From Bacteroidales bacterium (lineage in GTDB: Bacteria > Bacteroidota > Bacteroidia > Bacteroidales > UBA4417): a stretch of 64,000 nucleotides of DNA. A program made the position numbers and the translations under genes. The notes below the pieces were generated by a model. That model made no database searches, was not told the DNA's origin, and saw nothing but the letters and a program-made list of their open reading frames with translations. The DNA lies in the NCBI GenBank assembly GCA_030654075.1, contig JAURYB010000066.1:1-64000 (forward strand), given 5' to 3'. This document shows, in pieces, positions 45,018-54,207 of this stretch (the first letter of the stretch is position 1; every line of letters starts with the position of its first letter).

Positions 45018-45929
45018 ATGGAAAATCCCCTGGTTTCAATTGTTACGATCAACTACGAGCATCCGGATGTAACCTGTGCGTTGCTGGAATCGCTCAGGCA
45101 TATCACATACCCGAATATTGAGATAATTGTAGTTGACAACGCTTCCGTAAAAGATGATCCCGCCATTATCAGCCGGTTATATCCCGAGGTAGTTTTTATT
45201 CAAAGTAAAGAGAATCTTGGATTTGCCGGAGGCAATAACCTTGGAATTCGCCAGGCAAAAGGCGAATATATTATGTTGTTGAATAACGATACGGAGGTTG
45301 ATACGGGATTTATTGAGCCATTGCTGGGTAAACTTAAATCAGATCCTCATATCGGGGCTGTTAGTCCGAAAATCCGCTTTTTCCACACTCCGGATACTAT
45401 ACAATATGCCGGTATCAGCCCATACACTCCGGTTACATTACGACAATATTTAATTGGTTTAGGTGAAGTAGACTCAGGCCAGTATAATACCAGCTGCGAA
45501 ACCTTTTCAATTCACGGCGCGGCCATGATGATCCCTGTATCAGTAATTAAAGAAGTCGGTTTAATGGCTGAACTTTACTTCCTGTATTACGAAGAGCATG
45601 ACTGGACTGAGCGTATTAAAAGAGCTGGTTACAGGATTTTTTATGTTCCGGATTCGTTGGTAATGCATAAGGAATCCATTTCAACCGGTAAGCAAAGTCC
45701 CCTCAAAACCTATTACATTACACGGAACCGTTTCCTTTTTGCGCGACGGAATATCAAAGGTTTCAGCAAACTGATAACCCTCATTTATTTGTCTTTCATC
45801 GCTTTTCCAAAAGGACTCATAACCCATACCCTGAACAAGCGTTTCGATCTTGCCAAAGCAACCTGGCGCGCCTATTTCTGGAACTTTGTCCATTTCTCTG
45901 ATCTAAATAAAAACCAAATTCTTAAATAA
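45018..45929 (+). CDS. Glycosyltransferase family 2, rhamnosyltransferase-like
   Basis: 303 residues. The GT-A domain opens with VSIVTINYEHPDVTCALLESL and IIVVDNASVKD; ENLGFAGGNNLGIRQAKGEY and LLNNDTEVD (metal binding) follow, then HGAAMMIPVSVIKEVGLM and LYYEEHDWTERIKRAGY. This combination is typical of WbbL/RfbF-like inverting transferases, often rhamnosyltransferases, which fits rfbB next door; the donor is not proven. A short hydrophobic stretch near the C-terminus suggests membrane association. It is two bases from the next gene. Confidence 0.9.
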   Translation: MENPLVSIVTINYEHPDVTCALLESLRHITYPNIEIIVVDNASVKDDPAIISRLYPEVVFIQSKENLGFAGGNNLGIRQAKGEYIMLLNNDTEVDTGFIEPLLGKLKSDPHIGAVSPKIRFFHTPDTIQYAGISPYTPVTLRQYLIGLGEVDSGQYNTSCETFSIHGAAMMIPVSVIKEVGLMAELYFLYYEEHDWTERIKRAGYRIFYVPDSLVMHKESISTGKQSPLKTYYITRNRFLFARRNIKGFSKLITLIYLSFIAFPKGLITHTLNKRFDLAKATWRAYFWNFVHFSDLNKNQILK

Positions 45930-45930
45930 C

Positions 45931-47715
45931 ATGACTACACTTAACGGAGATTTTTCCTCAGGGATAATTACCGGTGGCCAGGATTGGTCGACCAGCATAA
46001 GTCCTGAAATTTCTTTTTACTTCTTCGGTTCACTTTTTCTATCCGAAATCACAGAAAATCCCTGCAAAGACCCGGCTGGCCATATTGCCGGATTATACGC
46101 GAAAACAGGATTGGATTGTTTGCGCAAACTTGACGGAACTTATCTTCTGGTAATCAAAGATGGAAAAAGCATTTACGTGGTCCGCGACCGTTTTGGAAGT
46201 GGTCAGCAGGTTTATTTTAATCAAAAGGGATTTTCAACTTCCCTTGAAGATATCCTGAAATTAACCAATACTAAGCCTGAACCCAATTGGGATACCCTTT
46301 CCGGTTTCCTACAGTTTGGATATATCCCGGCTCCCGGAACAGGAATAAAAGGAATCAATAAATTGCCTTCTGGCGTGCTTCTGAAATGGAACGGCATAGA
46401 AGTATCAACCTCCGAACTGTACTCATTCGAAGATTATCACAATGTAGATCAGAATGCAAAAATGACTTTGAATGATGCTGTTGAGCAATATAAATTCCTT
46501 CATCAGCAGGCCATTAAAAAACGTATAGCCGGTGCCACCAATGTGGGCGTTTTATTAAGCGGAGGTTACGACAGTGCCGGGAATATTGCAGCTCTGCATG
46601 AAATCTATAACGGAAAAGTCCAGGCATTTTCCATTGGATTTAAAGATAATCCATGGTCCGAAATTCCGCTGGCAAAGCAAATGGCCGACAAAATAGGAGC
46701 GGAGTTTCACCAGTATGAAATTGACGGCTCCGAACTGAACGAAATTCCCGAGTTGATCAAACAACTGGGTGATCCTTTCCAGGAAGGCGGATTAATGGTC
46801 AATTTTGCCGCCATGCGATTGGCTGCCGGATTTAATCCCGACGTGGTTTTAGGCGGCGATGGAAATGATCAGCATCACGGCACTTTTGCCAAAGAACTGG
46901 CCATGAATCACCTGATACGCAGTTCAGGAATGGGTTTCCTTCAAAAAGGTTTATATAATTATACCCGTAAACAAACCAGTTACCAGGATGACAATCTTTT
47001 CAGGTATGGTTTTCACAACCGCAAGATCCTGAATATCTTGTATATGGATGCATTTGGATTTTCGGATGGCGAGCTTGGCGCAATCGGGCTTAAGGATGTG
47101 AAATTAAGTAACTACGGAGTACCCGACAGCATTAAATCATCGGGAAATTATGATGAATTCTTCTTTCAACGGCAGTATTATGTGGATGTAAAACATGTAA
47201 TCAACGAGGTCATCCTTTTTAAAGCCGGGCAAAATGCGGCGCTTCGGGGACTCAATATTGCATTTCCTTACATGGATAATGATGTTGCCTCGTTCATAGC
47301 CGGGTTACCACGCAATCTTAGGTTTGAAGGTGAATATATGGATATCATAAAAGGCCGCGGAAAGAGCAAGATAACTCACCGGAAACTCTATTCCTCTGCT
47401 ATGCCCGACGAACTTTCGAAGAAAAAGAAACAAGGTGGATTCGCGCCGCTTCCTTTATTCTTCCAATCAGCAGCAAACCTCGATCTGGCCGAAAAAGTGA
47501 TACTGCAATCGGGTTTGGCAAATTCACAGCTCAACATGAACTGGATTAAAGAATTTATCCGGCGCTACCGCATCGAAAGCCAGAAAACGCCAAACTGGTT
47601 CTGGTACTCACAGTTACAGGCATTTAAACTTTTCAATTTACTGGTTCTGGCAGTCTGGTGGGAAACCGTATTGAATGGCAGTTCAGCAAAACGTCTCAGT
47701 GACTTAATAAAATAA
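45931..47715 (+). CDS. Asparagine-synthase-like amidotransferase without the glutaminase Cys
   Basis: 594 residues. Residues about 1-175 have the Ntn glutaminase fold (LRKLDGTYLLVIKDGK, VVRDRFGSG), but the chain starts MTTLNGDF, so the essential Cys directly after the initiator Met is missing. Residues about 180-590 are the ATP-dependent synthetase domain with PP-loop LLSGGYDSAG and LGGDGNDQHHG. In surface-polysaccharide loci such proteins are thought to turn sugar carboxylates (for example uronic acids) into amides; here UDP-GlcA is available. It lies one base after a transferase gene and five before the next, so it is firmly in the operon. Ammonia may come from another source. Confidence 0.88.
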   Translation: MTTLNGDFSSGIITGGQDWSTSISPEISFYFFGSLFLSEITENPCKDPAGHIAGLYAKTGLDCLRKLDGTYLLVIKDGKSIYVVRDRFGSGQQVYFNQKGFSTSLEDILKLTNTKPEPNWDTLSGFLQFGYIPAPGTGIKGINKLPSGVLLKWNGIEVSTSELYSFEDYHNVDQNAKMTLNDAVEQYKFLHQQAIKKRIAGATNVGVLLSGGYDSAGNIAALHEIYNGKVQAFSIGFKDNPWSEIPLAKQMADKIGAEFHQYEIDGSELNEIPELIKQLGDPFQEGGLMVNFAAMRLAAGFNPDVVLGGDGNDQHHGTFAKELAMNHLIRSSGMGFLQKGLYNYTRKQTSYQDDNLFRYGFHNRKILNILYMDAFGFSDGELGAIGLKDVKLSNYGVPDSIKSSGNYDEFFFQRQYYVDVKHVINEVILFKAGQNAALRGLNIAFPYMDNDVASFIAGLPRNLRFEGEYMDIIKGRGKSKITHRKLYSSAMPDELSKKKKQGGFAPLPLFFQSAANLDLAEKVILQSGLANSQLNMNWIKEFIRRYRIESQKTPNWFWYSQLQAFKLFNLLVLAVWWETVLNGSSAKRLSDLIK

Positions 47716-47719
47716 CCAA

Positions 47720-48943
47720 ATGGGAATTTTAAATTTTCTGATTAACAGTATGGAGGTGATTATTTATATCTACCTCAGCGTGGCAGCAGTTTACTTTCTG
47801 TTTTTTGCTTTTATGGGTATCTTTCCCTATCGCAGAAAAGTCCATCCGGCACCGGCTATCCGAAAAATGGCTGTGCTTATTCCCGGGTATAAAGAGGATA
47901 TTGTGATTCTCGAAGTTGCTGAAGCTTCGCTTAAGCAAAGTTATCCGTCAGCATCGTTCGATGTGATTATCGTAGCCGATTCGTTTAAGCCTGAAACTGT
48001 TCAGGCATTGAAAAAAATGCCGTTGAAGGTTGTAGAAGTGGTGTTCGAAAAAAGCACCAAATCAAAATCGCTCAATGCCGCCATGGAAGCTATCGGTGAT
48101 AATTATGATGTGGCTGTTGTGCTTGATGCCGACAACATTATAGCGTATGATTTTCTCGAAAAAATTAACCAGGCATTCGAATCCGGATTTACGGCTGTGC
48201 AGGGTCACCGTATGGCAAAAAACATGAACAATTCCATGGCTGTGCTCGATTCAATCAGCGAAGAAATCAATAACCATATCTTCCGTAAAGGCCATAGGGT
48301 AGCCGGTTTAGCTTCAGGATTGATAGGCTCAGGAATGGCTTTTGAATACGGAATGTTTAAAAAACGCATGTTAGCCATTGAGGCAATCGGTGGTTTCGAT
48401 AAGGAACTTGAACTGACCATGCTGCGCGATGGAATCAAAATTGAATACCTCGACGACGCGGTTGTGTTGGATGAAAAAGTCCAGGATAAAGTTGTTTTCG
48501 AGAATCAGCGCAAACGTTGGCTGGCAGCCCAGTTTATTTATTTCCAAAGATTTGTCGGGGCCGGAATTGTACAATTTGTAACCCGGTTTAATATCGATTT
48601 CCTTGATAAAGTGTACCAGATGGTTATGCCTCCCCGCATTCTTTTATTGGGAGTGGTCACCATAATTACTGCAGTGATGGGAATTCTATCCTTGATTCAT
48701 ATTCCCTGGATTTCGGAAACCCTGGCCCTGAATTTTGTGGACTGGTTTATAATCTGGGCACTGGTTGTTTTAGCTTTTGTTTTTTCGGTACAACGAAAGT
48801 TTTATACCAAACAAACTTTAATGGCAGTATTAACTCTGCCAATGGGTTTCTGGCTGATGTTTACATTGTTATTCAAACTCAAAGGAGCCAATAAAACCTT
48901 TATTCATACTCAGCATGGAGTAATAACTAATGGAAAAAAGTAA
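47720..48943 (+). CDS. Membrane glycosyltransferase family 2 (processive-type motifs)
   Basis: 407 residues. One membrane helix at the N-terminus (about 8-30) and three or four near the C-terminus (about 300-390) surround a GT2 domain. VLIPGYKED, VVLDADN and QRKRW (the Q-x-x-R-W motif of processive synthases) are seen. The usual ED motif before QRKRW is altered (FDKELELTML). It may add several identical sugars or a single one. It lies five bases after the amidotransferase gene. Confidence 0.87.
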   Translation: MGILNFLINSMEVIIYIYLSVAAVYFLFFAFMGIFPYRRKVHPAPAIRKMAVLIPGYKEDIVILEVAEASLKQSYPSASFDVIIVADSFKPETVQALKKMPLKVVEVVFEKSTKSKSLNAAMEAIGDNYDVAVVLDADNIIAYDFLEKINQAFESGFTAVQGHRMAKNMNNSMAVLDSISEEINNHIFRKGHRVAGLASGLIGSGMAFEYGMFKKRMLAIEAIGGFDKELELTMLRDGIKIEYLDDAVVLDEKVQDKVVFENQRKRWLAAQFIYFQRFVGAGIVQFVTRFNIDFLDKVYQMVMPPRILLLGVVTIITAVMGILSLIHIPWISETLALNFVDWFIIWALVVLAFVFSVQRKFYTKQTLMAVLTLPMGFWLMFTLLFKLKGANKTFIHTQHGVITNGKK

Positions 48944-48970
48944 AGTCAGAATCAGAAAGGAATCAGGAAA

Positions 48971-50119
48971 ATGAAGATAGCGATCGAAGCTCAGCGTGTG
49001 TTTAGGGAAAAGAAACATGGTATGGATATTTATGCACTGGAGCTTATTCGCAACCTGCAGGAAATTGACCATAAAAATGAATATGTGATTTTTGTGAAGC
49101 CGGATGTTGATGATTCAGTACTAAAAGAAACATCAAATTTCAAAATTGTAAAACTTGATGGTGGTTTCTACCCTTTCTGGGAACAGTATGCCCTGCCCAG
49201 AGCCGCAAAGGAAGCCGGTTGCCAGATTTTGCATTGTACAAGCAATACTGCTCCGGTCAGTTGTAAAATTCCAATGGTCATAACACTGCATGATATCATT
49301 TATATGGAAAGCAGTTATGCTGGGATTTTATCCGGAAGCGCTACACCGTATCAAAAATTCGGCAACATTTACAGGAAATTGCTTGTACCGCGTTTAGTTA
49401 ATAAAAGCCTGAAAAATATCACTGTTTCCCATTCGGAGAAGAATCGCATTGACAAATTCTTCGGGTTAACGGGTGACAAACAGATCAACGTTGTGTATAA
49501 TGGAGTTGGGGTACACTTTAAACCGGTTACAGATAAAATGGAACTGCTCCAGGCAAAGGAGAAATATCACCTGCCTGAAAATTTTTTCTTCTTTCTTGGG
49601 AATACTGATCCCAAGAAAAATGTAAAAAGAACATTAACAGCATTTTCTGACTTTTTGCAGCGGACCGGACTAAACTACTATTTGGTTATGGCGGATTATG
49701 AGCAAGACAAACTTCAAAAGCTGCTTGATGAAATTGACAATAAATCTTTGATTAACCGGATTATACTCGCCGGCTATATTCCCAACGACAGACTACCCTC
49801 CATTTATAGCCAGAGTAAGGTATTTCTGTATCCATCACTGCGCGAAAGCTTTGGCATTCCGATGCTCGAAGCCATGTCGTGCGGAGTGCCGGTTCTTTCA
49901 TCCAATACGGAATCAATGCCAGAGATTGCAGGTAATGCAGCTTGTTTAATTAATCCTTTCAAAGCTGAAGAAATTACAGAAGCCATGATTAAACTGGTGA
50001 ATGATGAACAGTTAAGGAAATCGTTGGTTCGAAAAGGATTTGAGCGTGTGTCGGATTTCTCATGGAAAATTACTGCTCAAAGTGTACTGGAACAATACCG
50101 GGAAATTGGTGCAGAATAG
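48971..50119 (+). CDS. Glycosyltransferase family 4
   Basis: 382 residues with a GT-B fold and no membrane segment. The N-terminal domain starts MKIAIEAQRVFREKKHGMDIYALELIRNL. The C-terminal domain shows LGNTDPKKNVKRTL and the E-x7-E motif in SLRESFGIPMLEAMSCGVPVL, which binds the nucleotide sugar. It is a retaining transferase, probably mannosyl or similar; donor not known. It belongs to the operon, 28 bases after the previous gene. Confidence 0.92.
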   Translation: MKIAIEAQRVFREKKHGMDIYALELIRNLQEIDHKNEYVIFVKPDVDDSVLKETSNFKIVKLDGGFYPFWEQYALPRAAKEAGCQILHCTSNTAPVSCKIPMVITLHDIIYMESSYAGILSGSATPYQKFGNIYRKLLVPRLVNKSLKNITVSHSEKNRIDKFFGLTGDKQINVVYNGVGVHFKPVTDKMELLQAKEKYHLPENFFFFLGNTDPKKNVKRTLTAFSDFLQRTGLNYYLVMADYEQDKLQKLLDEIDNKSLINRIILAGYIPNDRLPSIYSQSKVFLYPSLRESFGIPMLEAMSCGVPVLSSNTESMPEIAGNAACLINPFKAEEITEAMIKLVNDEQLRKSLVRKGFERVSDFSWKITAQSVLEQYREIGAE

Positions 50120-50222
50120 TAAAATAATGATGTTGAATTTCATCAACGCATTGAAATTAAAAGATGTAAGCTTACCCAGTGAATTTATAATTCAGGAATA
50201 AACAACAATAAAATATCAGTTT

Positions 50223-51053
50223 ATGTTTCGCCCGATAGTACCATCAAATGTCCGTATCCATTGGTATGAATACCAAAAGTTGGAAGATATTTCAGAGGAA
50301 ATGTTCGAACGGATCAGGAAAGGGTTTGCCGCTCAGCGAACGGATAAACCTCTTGTTTCAATCAATATCATTGCCTGGAACGAAGAATCCAACATACTGC
50401 GGAACCTGTCATCGTTAAGCGCAATGAAAAGTAAGTATCCGGTTGAATTCGTTTATGTTGACAACAATTCTAAAGATAAAACCTCTGAAATCATCAGGAA
50501 GTGTGGATTGACACCGATTTCCGAATTGAAACAGGGTTATGGATTTGCCCGGCAGACAGCTATGGAGAGTTCGCATGGGAAATATATTTTAACCGGTGAT
50601 GCCGATACTGTTTACCCGCCTACCTGGGTTGACTCCATGTTAAGGCCGATGCTTGCCGGAAAGAGCCTGGGTAGTTATGGAACTTATTCTTTCATCCCAG
50701 GCAAAGATCAATCACGTCTGAGTTATGCATTTTATGAGCTTTTCAGGGATATGGCTCATGCTTTTCGCAAAATTAAACGACCCGAATTAATTGTAGTTGG
50801 TATGAATTTTTGTTTTCCCAGGAAAGAAGCATTGAAAATCGGGTTTATTAAAAATGACTCACGTATGGAAGATGGGAAAATGGCTTTGGCATTACTCAAA
50901 ATAGGGAAACTGAAACGTGTTACAACACTTTCTTCTATGGCCTGGACCGGAACACGTACTGTTGAAAAAAGCGGATCCATGTTCAATGTCATATTATCCA
51001 GAGTGGTGAAGGATTTAAAACGTTTCAGTATTTTTTTTCATAAAAAAAAGTAA
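50223..51053 (+). CDS. Glycosyltransferase family 2
   Basis: 276 residues. The GT-A core is VSINIIAWNEESNILRNLSSL, VYVDNNSKDKTSEII, GYGFARQTAMESSHGKYILTGDADTVYPP (Asp-x-Asp), and MEDGKMALALLKIGKLKR as the acceptor-side motif. No membrane helix is obvious; basic residues at the C-terminus may bind the membrane. It lies 104 bases after the GT4 gene. Confidence 0.9.
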   Translation: MFRPIVPSNVRIHWYEYQKLEDISEEMFERIRKGFAAQRTDKPLVSINIIAWNEESNILRNLSSLSAMKSKYPVEFVYVDNNSKDKTSEIIRKCGLTPISELKQGYGFARQTAMESSHGKYILTGDADTVYPPTWVDSMLRPMLAGKSLGSYGTYSFIPGKDQSRLSYAFYELFRDMAHAFRKIKRPELIVVGMNFCFPRKEALKIGFIKNDSRMEDGKMALALLKIGKLKRVTTLSSMAWTGTRTVEKSGSMFNVILSRVVKDLKRFSIFFHKKK

Positions 51054-51255
51054 TTCTTAATGTTATTTTGCCAATGGTTGGTTTCTTATCCTGCAATAAT
51101 GGGATGGATTATTGTTTAAATAACTTGAAATAAAATCCTGTTTAAATGAAAATGGTATAGGGATAAATTCAGGCAGAAAGCGCATAAATTTAGAACACCA
51201 ATTGCTGAATTTTTTTAATAATTAAGTGGAGAATTAACATAAATAAATCGAAGAT

Positions 51256-52467
51256 ATGATCCAGAACCATGATATTGTAGTAATAGGGATTCAACCCTGG
51301 AACATCGAAATTGGTAGTAATTGCAAGAATATTGCCCAGGAGATGGCAAATAATAACAGGGTTTTATATGTAAATCAGCCTTTAAACAGAATAGCGAGCA
51401 TTAAGGGTAAAAATGATCCGGCTAATTCCGACAGAATTAATGTACTTAAAGGAAAGAAGAATTCTATAACCAAGATAACAGACAATCTGTGGGAGTTTAA
51501 TCCTAAAATGGTGCTTGAGCCCATTAATAAACTGCCAATAATATCCGTGTTTGATTTTCTCAATAAGCTTCAATCAAAACGCTTTGCCAAAGAGATTAAC
51601 AGAGCCGTAAAGGAATTGGGATTTAAAGATTACATCTTGTTCAACGACAGTTTTATGTTCCTCGGGAATTATATGAAAGAATACCTGGATATAAAATATT
51701 ATATTTATTATATTCGTGACAATCTGATTAATAGCCCCAATCCCTATTGGAATACCCATGGCAAACGCGTTGAAGCCAGTTTGATAAAAAAAGCAGATGT
51801 GGTTGTTACGAATTCGGTTTATTATACTGAATATGCTAAAGAGTACAATCCCAATAGTTTTATGGTTGGCCAGGGTTGCGATGCGACATTATTTGATTAC
51901 AAGGCCCGTATAATAAATGTACCGGAAGAACTAAACGCAATCAAAAAACCTTTGATCGGGTATGTAGGATTTCTTACAAAAAAGCGATTAGATCTTAAGT
52001 TACTCAGATTTTTAGCTCAATCAAAGCCGGATTGGCAGATTGTATTGGTTGGTCCCGAAGATGAAACTTTTTTAGCTTCGGATCTGCACGCTTTTAAAAA
52101 CATACATTTTCTTGGATCAAAATCACCGGATCTGTTGCCGGAGTACATCAAAGGATTTGATATCTGCATAAATCCACAGGTATTAAATAATACTACAATC
52201 GGGAACTACCCCAGAAAAATTGATGAATACCTGGCCATGGGAAAGCCTGTAGTTGCAACCAGCACTAAGGCAATGGAGTATTTTCAGGACTACACTTACC
52301 TGGGAGAGTCTGATGAAGACTACCTGCGATTGATTCAGAAAGCCCTAGACGAAGATTCGCCTGAACTAGCCGAAAAACGCCGTGAGTTTGCGCTAACGCA
52401 TTCCTGGGAAAACAACCTGAAAGAGATATGGAAGGCGTTGGAACTTTCACAAAAAAATAAAGCTTAA
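51256..52467 (+). CDS. Glycosyltransferase family 4-like (TuaH-like)
   Basis: 403 residues, GT-B fold. The start DIVVIGIQPWNIEIGSNCKNIAQEMANNNRVLYVNQP is characteristic of TuaH-type transferases of uronic-acid-containing polymers. The C-terminal nucleotide-sugar site is GNYPRKIDEYLAMGKPVVATS. No membrane helices. The 202-base gap before it has no gene. Confidence 0.87.
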   Translation: MIQNHDIVVIGIQPWNIEIGSNCKNIAQEMANNNRVLYVNQPLNRIASIKGKNDPANSDRINVLKGKKNSITKITDNLWEFNPKMVLEPINKLPIISVFDFLNKLQSKRFAKEINRAVKELGFKDYILFNDSFMFLGNYMKEYLDIKYYIYYIRDNLINSPNPYWNTHGKRVEASLIKKADVVVTNSVYYTEYAKEYNPNSFMVGQGCDATLFDYKARIINVPEELNAIKKPLIGYVGFLTKKRLDLKLLRFLAQSKPDWQIVLVGPEDETFLASDLHAFKNIHFLGSKSPDLLPEYIKGFDICINPQVLNNTTIGNYPRKIDEYLAMGKPVVATSTKAMEYFQDYTYLGESDEDYLRLIQKALDEDSPELAEKRREFALTHSWENNLKEIWKALELSQKNKA

Positions 52468-52511
52468 CCAATTTTAAAAACAATAATTTATTACTGCTAA
52501 ACTTAAATGCT

Positions 52512-53126
52512 ATGTTAGAAAACAGACCAAGATTAAAAAAAGTCCTTCATTATCTGATGGTACATCCTTACGCAACCCGTCCACGCCTTTGGGTTCGGCT
52601 ATTTGTTTACCCTTTTATAATTAAAAGGGGCAAAGGATCCATCATCAAACGTAAAGCAAGGTTAGATATCTTCCCGTCGAAGACATTTTCAATCGGATAC
52701 CGAACAGTTATTGAAGATTACACCATTATCAACAACGGAATGGGAGATATTATCATAGGTGACAGATGTGCGATTACATCCCGCGTTAAGCTGGTCGGGC
52801 CTGTAACTCTTGGGAATATGGTAACAATCGGAAGTGGTGCGCAAATTACCGGGCTTACGCATAATTTTGAGGATGTTACCTGTCCTATCAAAGATCAGGG
52901 TGTCTTTCCAAATCGTACGGTAGTTGATAATGATGTTTGGATTGGCGGCAATTCCGTGATCATTCAGGGTCTCAAGATAGGCACACATTGTATTATTGCG
53001 TCAGGAAGCGTGGTTACCAAGGATGTTCCTCCATATTCGGTTGTTGCCGGAAATCCTGCCAGAGTGATCAAACAATTTAATTTTGATACCAACCAATGGG
53101 AAAAAGTTGCTTCTAAAAAGACGTAA
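52512..53126 (+). CDS. Hexapeptide-repeat acetyltransferase
   Basis: 204 residues. Residues about 60-190 form a left-handed beta helix of hexapeptide repeats (IIIGDRCAITSRVKLVGPVTLG, VVDNDVWIGGNSVIIQGLKIG, IIASGSVVTKDVPPYSVVAGNPARVIK). The catalytic His is probably in GLTHNFEDV. It transfers an acetyl or other acyl group from CoA to a sugar, as in WbbJ/CysE-like enzymes. It lies 44 bases after the GT4-like gene, at the end of this operon segment. Confidence 0.91.
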   Translation: MLENRPRLKKVLHYLMVHPYATRPRLWVRLFVYPFIIKRGKGSIIKRKARLDIFPSKTFSIGYRTVIEDYTIINNGMGDIIIGDRCAITSRVKLVGPVTLGNMVTIGSGAQITGLTHNFEDVTCPIKDQGVFPNRTVVDNDVWIGGNSVIIQGLKIGTHCIIASGSVVTKDVPPYSVVAGNPARVIKQFNFDTNQWEKVASKKT

Positions 53127-53370
53127 TCTGTTAGTCTCTAATTATTCATACTTATTAAATTATTTGGATTCTATTTGAATCTTAGTTGATAAATGAAAGG
53201 GAACCAGAAAAGTGTAAGTGTGTCTTTTTGTTAATCCATTTAAGTCTCAGGAAAGGTCACTCAGGTTATTGGCAAAGATTTGTTAATCAATACATTATCG
53301 TGAAAGACTAAATCAGGATCGGAGTGGTGAAATATCCGGGTCAGACATCTGTTTGGCGTTTTATAGGTGA

Positions 53371-53394
53371 CAATTGCTTTGGGAAAAGCAATTG
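53371..53394 (+). other. 10-bp perfect hairpin before the FkbM gene
   Basis: CAATTGCTTT pairs with AAAGCAATTG around GGGA, 22 bases before the ATG at 53417. There is no T run, so it is probably a 5' leader structure; it could also mark the end of the preceding transcript. Confidence 0.45.
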
Positions 53395-53416
53395 ATGATA
53401 ATGTAAGTAAATCATT

Positions 53417-54196
53417 ATGAATAAATTAATTATCTACTTGCGCTATTTTTATGAGTACCTGAAATTTGGTGACTTTATTTCAATCGGGGTTTCTTTCAGG
53501 TACATAGTAAGTGGAAAATCGCATAAATCCGACAGGATTATCAGAACTTCAATGGGCACTTTCTTTTGCCGGAAAAATACCAATGATTTTCAGTTTGCCA
53601 ATTTAGCCTACGAATGGAATGTAAAAAAGTATATCCTTGATCATTATAAAGAATATACGGTGATTATCGATGGAGGAGCTTGTACAGGTGATTATTGTAT
53701 TATGCTGGCAAATAAAGATATACGGTGCTTTGCTTTTGAGCCTGTCCCAAATACTTTTGATGTCCTCACTAAAAACATAGAATTGAATAAGTTAAGTGTA
53801 AAGATAAAAGCTTTCCCTTTTGGATTGGGAGATAAAAACAAACAGCTTAGCTTTGTTTTTAATCCGGTAAATACAGGCGCTTCGCATAGTGCTTCCGTAC
53901 AAAATGCCGGAGATTTACTTGCCGAAATCCGGACTTTTGATACCGTGTTGCCCGATTTAAGGATTAATACAGATGACCGTATTCTGTTCAAACTTGATGT
54001 GGAAGGAATGGAAACTGAGGCATTGCGCGGCGCAACAAGTTTTATCCAAAACTATCCTAACATTACTTTCGTGATTGAGGACAAGCATTCCGGTGCAGGC
54101 TCAATCAAAGAAACTCTCAATTCTTTTGCTCCATTCGAATTTGGAATAATTGACGAATTTAACATTTTTGCCAAAAAGATAAATCAGATTCTTTAA
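53417..54196 (+). CDS. FkbM family methyltransferase
   Basis: 259 residues. The S-adenosylmethionine site is IIDGGACTGDYCIMLA, followed by CFAFEPVPNTFDVL, the IELN segment, and the family-typical LFKLDVEGMETEALRGA near residue 200. It is likely to O-methylate a sugar of the repeat unit. There is no signal peptide. It lies 290 bases after the acetyltransferase gene and 11 bases before the next transferase gene. Confidence 0.92.
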   Translation: MNKLIIYLRYFYEYLKFGDFISIGVSFRYIVSGKSHKSDRIIRTSMGTFFCRKNTNDFQFANLAYEWNVKKYILDHYKEYTVIIDGGACTGDYCIMLANKDIRCFAFEPVPNTFDVLTKNIELNKLSVKIKAFPFGLGDKNKQLSFVFNPVNTGASHSASVQNAGDLLAEIRTFDTVLPDLRINTDDRILFKLDVEGMETEALRGATSFIQNYPNITFVIEDKHSGAGSIKETLNSFAPFEFGIIDEFNIFAKKINQIL

Positions 54197-54207
54197 ATTC
54201 CCAACAT

